A stretch of DNA of 64,000 nt, taken from NCBI GenBank assembly GCA_039583875.1, contig CM077150.1, forward strand, positions 1,332,501 to 1,396,500, given 5' to 3'. Shown here in pieces: positions 47,901-54,263 of this stretch (position 1 is its first letter; every line of letters begins with the position of its first letter). Under the pieces are notes generated by a model, which did not search any database, was not told where the DNA came from, and saw only the letters and a program-made list of their open reading frames with translations. Origin of the DNA: Platanthera guangdongensis. Its lineage: Eukaryota > Streptophyta > Magnoliopsida > Asparagales > Orchidaceae. Both the position numbers and the translations under genes were made by a program.

Positions 47901-50900
47901 GCTATTGCCTAAATTGCTGAATAGAAATCGTTTCTCTTGCTCAGAATGAATGTAATGATTTATATGTTGATTTGTTGCTTAAATTAATTTAACGTCTGAT
48001 TAATTTCATCTCGCATATAGTCATTGGTTAGGGTGAGTCCACCCCACGTCACTAGCAGGTGTTTTAGGAGTTCACCCCACAGCCTACCCTACATCATTTG
48101 GTCTTATGAATCTCTTATCAAATGATTCAGTGATATGAAACATCATATCAAAAATTTCCATGATTCTAAGAATCTACTTAACAAAAGATTCAGTTGTATT
48201 TGTTCTAAGAGTCTCCTTGTCAAAAAGACTCGACAATGATTAATGGGTATTCTGTAAAGGGGAAGAAGAGCAAAGTAATCAAATATTTAGGGAAACCACT
48301 AATTTCTATCTCTTTTGGTTGCATAATTTCCTTAACTTTCTTATTTTTATACTTACAGTTGCACTATCTTAAAATCTGTGACATGTACTATGATTAGTTG
48401 TGTAAAATTTTAATAACTTTATTCGCCGCCCTCCTCTAGAGTAATTCTTAATTGTGATTAAACCACCATTCACACTTGCTTCTCCACTTAGTGGATCATC
48501 GACTCATGAGCCACCGATCATATGACTGACTTCACGTTAGGTTTTGTGTCCTACTTTCCTTTGTTTGGTAGAGACAAAGTGAGCATTGCTGATGAATCCT
48601 CCTCTTCAATTGTTGGAAAAGGATATATTCCATGCTCTTCCCTCACTCTCTCCAGTTCCTCATGTTCATAAGTTTACTCGAAACCTTCTTTCTATTAGCC
48701 ACAAGACTAACTCTATGAATTGTTTAGTAACTTTCTTCCCCTCTTCTTGCATCTTTCAGGACCTGAAGACGGGGATGGTGATTGGCTTTAGCAGATTGTG
48801 AGACAACTTGTACTTATTTGATCCCTCTAGCTTGGTTCCACCTCCGCAAACTCTTTATGTGACTGTCTACTGATTTGGATTCCTGACATTGTCGTCTAGG
48901 ACATTCGTCTATCCATATTATGAAACTTTTGTTACCTGCTATGTCAAACTATTTATTTAACACCTTTACTTGTGATGTCTAAGAACTTAACAAACACAAA
49001 CGGTCTTCTCTTACTTTTGTTTCCCCACCTAGTGCTAACTCCTTATGAGGTTGTTCATTCTGATGTTTGGATCCCTTGCTCGGTTCCTTCTATTTCTAGT
49101 TGTCAATGTTTGTTACTCTCATAGATTATTTTACTTGTTGCATGTGAGTTTACCTAATATAAACCAAAAATAAAGTTTTGCCCATGTTTCATCGGTTCCA
49201 TAAAAATACCACTACTCGGTTCCACGCTACCATTGAAGTGTTGTGAAGTGATAATGAGCATATTGACTCTCACTTTGAACGTTATCTCTGTGACCTGGGT
49301 ATCATCCACCAAACTTCATGTGTGTACACCCCTGCTCAGAATTGGGTCGCTGAGCATAAGAATTGACACCTTCATGAGGTTGCCCAGTGTCTCTTGCTTA
49401 AGATGCACATTCCTCAGTATTATTGAGGGGATGTGGTCCTTACAGTTGCGCATCTTATTAATCACATGCCTACTCGTATCCTTTGACACAAAATCCCACC
49501 GGACACCCTCAATATTACTCACTCAAATTCTTCCATATATCTTTGGGTGTGTGTGTTTTGTCCTACATCACAACTCTAAACTCGAAGCTCATGCACTACG
49601 GTGTGTCTTTATCGGCTACTCTTCCACCCAAAAAGAGTATAAGCGCTTTCATCCTGTGACCCGAAAGACCTTTGTCTCTATGGATATCACCTTTCATGAA
49701 TCTAAATCTTACTATGAGAGTTCACTTTAGGGGGATTCTGTTACTATGGAAGTGAGTTCTTCCTCTAGTCATCTACCCATTTCTCCTTCATATCAACCTG
49801 CTAGTTCTCCTATTCATCATATTAGTCCCGTGATTCTGCCACCGACATTGCCTACTTGGCCTCCTCCTTTGCAGGTTTATACTCGGAGATGGAGGGGCAC
49901 AAACAATTTGATTATGTATACCATACCAGAGTCACCACATAATCCATCTACTAGCCCCCAAGATAATTGTGCCTCCACTCGGCATTACCTATCTCATTTT
50001 GTGACTTATGACTTTCACCCACGCACAGAGCATTTGTCACTTCCCTATCTTCCATATCCATCCCTTCTTCTTGGTAGGAAATTATGGGGCACCATGAGTG
50101 GAAGGAAGTTGTGCTTACGGAAATGATGGTTCTTTAAAAGAATTGCACATGAGACCTTATTTATCTTCCTCAAGGGAAGACTGTTGTTGGGTGTAAGTGG
50201 ATCTTCTCATTGAAGCAAAACTCTCAGGAACTTGTTGACAGTTACAAAGCTAGATTGGTGGCCAGAGGATATACGCAGACAGTTGGAATTGACAATCAGG
50301 AAACCTTTGCTCTGATAGCAAAGATGAATTCTATTAAAATTCTGCTTTCATGTACAGTTTGCAAAAGGTGGAATCTCAGTCAGTTAGATGTGAATAATGT
50401 TTTTCTCCATGGAAAGTTGACGAGGAAGTATACATGTCTTTACTCCGGGTCTTGCCGATGAAGGATTTGAGAGAAAGGTCTGCAGACTTAAATAAGACTC
50501 TATATGGCCTAAAACAATGTCTTAGGGCTTGGTTCAAAATGTTCTATAAAGCCATGAGGGAAAGGTTCACAAGGAAAACTGACCGCTCTTATTGTCAATA
50601 TGGGCGACATTGTCATAATTGAGGAAGACGTGAAGAAGACTCAGAGCCTAAAGACAAGATTGGCTGACGAATTCGAGGTAAAGGATCTTGCGAATCTCAA
50701 ATACTTATTAGGCATTGAAGTTGCAAGATCCAAACATGAGATTTTTATCTCTCGAAAGAAGTACATCCTTGAGCTGATTGAGACAACAAGGATGAGTGAG
50801 TGTACACCTACTAATACCCCAATTGAAGTCAACCATAGATTGGGGAGAGATGATGAAGTTGTTGCAGACATCATTGATTTTCAACGGCTTGTAGGGAGGC

Positions 50901-53900
50901 TCATCTACATATCTCATACTCTCCCAGATATTTCAAATGTTGGAGCAGTCAATACATGTATTTCTCTGAGGTCTCACCACTTAGATGTTGCCCACCGGAT
51001 CTTACGATATCTTAAATCCTCACCTGGGCATGGTGTCTTGTTCACAACAAACACGAAGTTAACCATTGAAGTTTTCACAGATGATGACTGGGTCGTATCT
51101 GTTGATGACTGAGGATCCACTTTTGGATATTGTTCCTTGGTTGGAGGTAATCTGGTAACATGGAGAAGCAAAAAACATATTGCCCGATCTAGTACTGAAG
51201 TGGAATTCAAAGCTATGGTTCATGGAATATGTGAAAGAATGCGGATTTGGTTCCTTATGTATGAACTTTGGATTCAAAGCAGGGGGCCCATGCGAATTTA
51301 TTGTGATAACAAGGAGTCTATCAGCATTGTGCACAATTCAATTTAGTATGACCACATTAAACATGTTGAAATTGGCAAACATTTCATCAAGGAGAACACA
51401 GTGGGGGGGGGGGGGGGGGGGTTGTGAGCGCTCCATTTGTCCCCTTTGATCAACAACTAGCTAATGTTCTCACTTAGGAGTTGAGTAATAGAATTTCTAG
51501 AAACATTATGGGCAAGTGGGATTTGACAGACATCACAAACCAAACTTGAGGGGGAGTGTTAGAGTTAATAGTTTATTAGCTTTTTCTATTATATTTTTTG
51601 TTGTCTTTTGTATTTGTCACTCTTATATATTAAGGAGTGATCTATGGTTAAATCTGTAAAACTTGAACCGGAATATAATAAATAAAGGATTAAATTGTGG
51701 TTATAAAGAAAAAAATTCCCAGATGATGAAATATTTCAGTGCCGATTTGACGTCGCACGTTTATTTTCGATGTTCGAGCTTTCTGACTAATTTTGCGAAG
51801 CTCATTTCATTTTTCGATCAATATTGTTATTAAAATTTTGATTCATGTGACAAAGAGCATGATAGCTTTGAAACTTGAATTACTTTGGTGATTGAATAAG
51901 TTAAAATTTGATTCATTTTTGGCCTTGTGCTTTTGGCCTGCTGCAGCCGGAAGATTTCCTCACTTTGAGCTCCTTTACCTATCTCTTCTTATTCTTACTG
52001 AGTTATGAGTTTCTAATGAGAAATTGAAAGGAAAGATTTAGGGCTTTCAAATTTTGGGAATTTCTATGATTTCGGGTTAGGGTTTCCATGATTTGGGCTT
52101 GGATGTGTAGGTTGTTGTCCCTTTCTATTTCTTTTACTATGATGTTGGCTGATTGACTTTGATTCGCCAAGGAATTTTGGGGATTCTCTTATGCTTCTGT
52201 GTGCTGACTGTTGTATATTTGTGGATCTTGAGGGGTTGCTGCTTGGGCTATTGTTGGTGTTGTTTTGATAGGGGAAATTAGTGGGATCGCTGCCCCTTTT
52301 GCTGGCTGGGCATGGATGCTGGCCGGCTGCTGTTAAAGGAGATATGATAGCAACGTTGATGCTGTTGTTGGCAGCCTTTGGTGCTGCTGTGGGCAGCCTT
52401 TGGTGCGTCCAACAGCAGCTCTTTTCCTGCGATTGGCTGCCCGAATTGTTGTCATTGTGTCTGTTGTTGGTTGGAATAAAATGTCAAGTTGCATAGTTGA
52501 TTGATATCAATATTGAGTTGACTTAATGTTTGTTGTGTCACCGAAGGTAGGCCTTCCATAGGCAACACCCAGAGGTTGTAGTTGTGATCGTCTTAGAAGT
52601 CCGCTCGTGTTTATTTTTGGCGCAACCCTAAAGTAAATGATCTGTTGATACTGCAGAGGATGGCGCCCGAAGATAGATGCGACGAAAATCCTACGAGGGA
52701 CAAGGGCAAGACAAAACTTGGGGTGAGTCCTTACTACTTTGATTTTCAAGATTTGTTTTTTTACACTATTCTTCTCCAAGCTATTTTAATTGCATAATGT
52801 GGCCCCAGATACGAAATGAATATGAAAAAAAATGAAATCGCTAGATGTTATTAGTGAACCATAGAAATTCTGAGGGAAAAAATAAAATAAATAACTCCTA
52901 ATTGGGAAATGATGAAATGAAAAGAAGACGGAATTATATAAGCGTTGATATATCAAAATGCAAAAGGTCAGCCTAGTAGGGGGGTGAGTCTCAGACCCGT
53001 GCACCTCGTGAGGGGGGTAGAACTCTCACACCTCGTAGGAGGGGTCGAACTCCTACAGATTAGAGATATGACTTGTCCAATTTAGGAGACGTGGAAGCCT
53101 ATTGCGTGTACGATCGCCCTAAAGCGGACATTGATGCAACGGGCCGATGAGTCCAGATTTGAAGAAAATAAAATAGACCTCGGTATTTCGAATCAACGTC
53201 TGATGTGAACTCTGAACTAACTTAATTACAAAAATGAAAAGCATCAGAACAGATATTTCTGCTTCACTTTACCTTTCTTGTGTAGATAGATTTATATATA
53301 CTGTTTTGATACAGATTTGAAATAACTGCTTATAATGGCTGACATTCTGATATGATTGCAGGGCGATTAAAAATAATAAGGAACTCACTTAGTTTCTTTA
53401 ACTAATTGATTTTTTTTTTCTCTTTAGGATCAGGACACCAACATACCCGTCCCCACTAGGACACCAACAGAGGCAGATTAAAGTCAGAGGGAGGACGTGG
53501 CTCGTCTACGTGTTATCTTAGCTAGTGTTTTCTCTTTGTCTTTTTGAGATATTATCTGTAAAATAAATGTACCTGTATAGTAGATGTTTGATCTTTTTGC
53601 CCATGAGTACACATGATGTATATTATCTGAAGAAAATGAAAATGTTATTTATGTTTCTCCTAAAGTGTTTTACTCATGATCTACTGTGTTATCTAAATTG
53701 TGAAAAACTCGCTCAGAATTAGAATTAAATTGTGGCGGAGTACGGGCCGTTACAAAATCAATGAAGCATTTTATTCTTTCCGAAAATAGACTTTGTTACT
53801 ATACCAATTTTTATATTGTTCCTTAATTTATTGATAAGGATTGATCTCTGATTGAAAGTATGTAACATTTCTTATCTATTATAAAATCGTTTAGACAATT

Positions 53901-54175
53901 GTTAGTAGTTTAATTTTCTCAATTGAATTTTAGTTACACTTAATTAGACAAAATAATTACCATCTAATTAATAAATATAAAAAATATTATGTTGATGTTA
54001 TGATATATATATATATAATATTACAATCCGACATCCGACATAAAAAAAAACATAAACCGGCATGAGTCTTACATCTGCAAAATTGATTCTCACAATTCAA
54101 TATGTTGTCATATACTCTGTATTACATGCCTAACAATTCTGCACTAGTCTAAGCATAACAAAGGAGGTGCCTATA

Positions 54176-54263
<88 letters not shown>

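Larger units (their letters stand above)
43585..53785 (+). mobile_element. Decayed Ty1/copia element with nested insertions
   Basis: 5' LTR 43,585-43,709 (TGTTAGAG…TTCCAACA, 125 bp, TATATATT at 43,653), primer site TGGTATCAAAG at 43,710-43,720, gag 44,150-45,800, protease about 48,480, integrase to about 49,730, RT/RNase H 50,140-51,480, polypurine tract CTTGAGGGGGAG, and a 3' LTR starting 51,557. The 3' LTR is split at 51,654 and resumes at 53,760 (AATGAAGCATTTTATTC). All ORFs are broken, so it is dead. Short LTRs and primer type match the Ale/Ivana-like copias. Confidence 0.8.
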
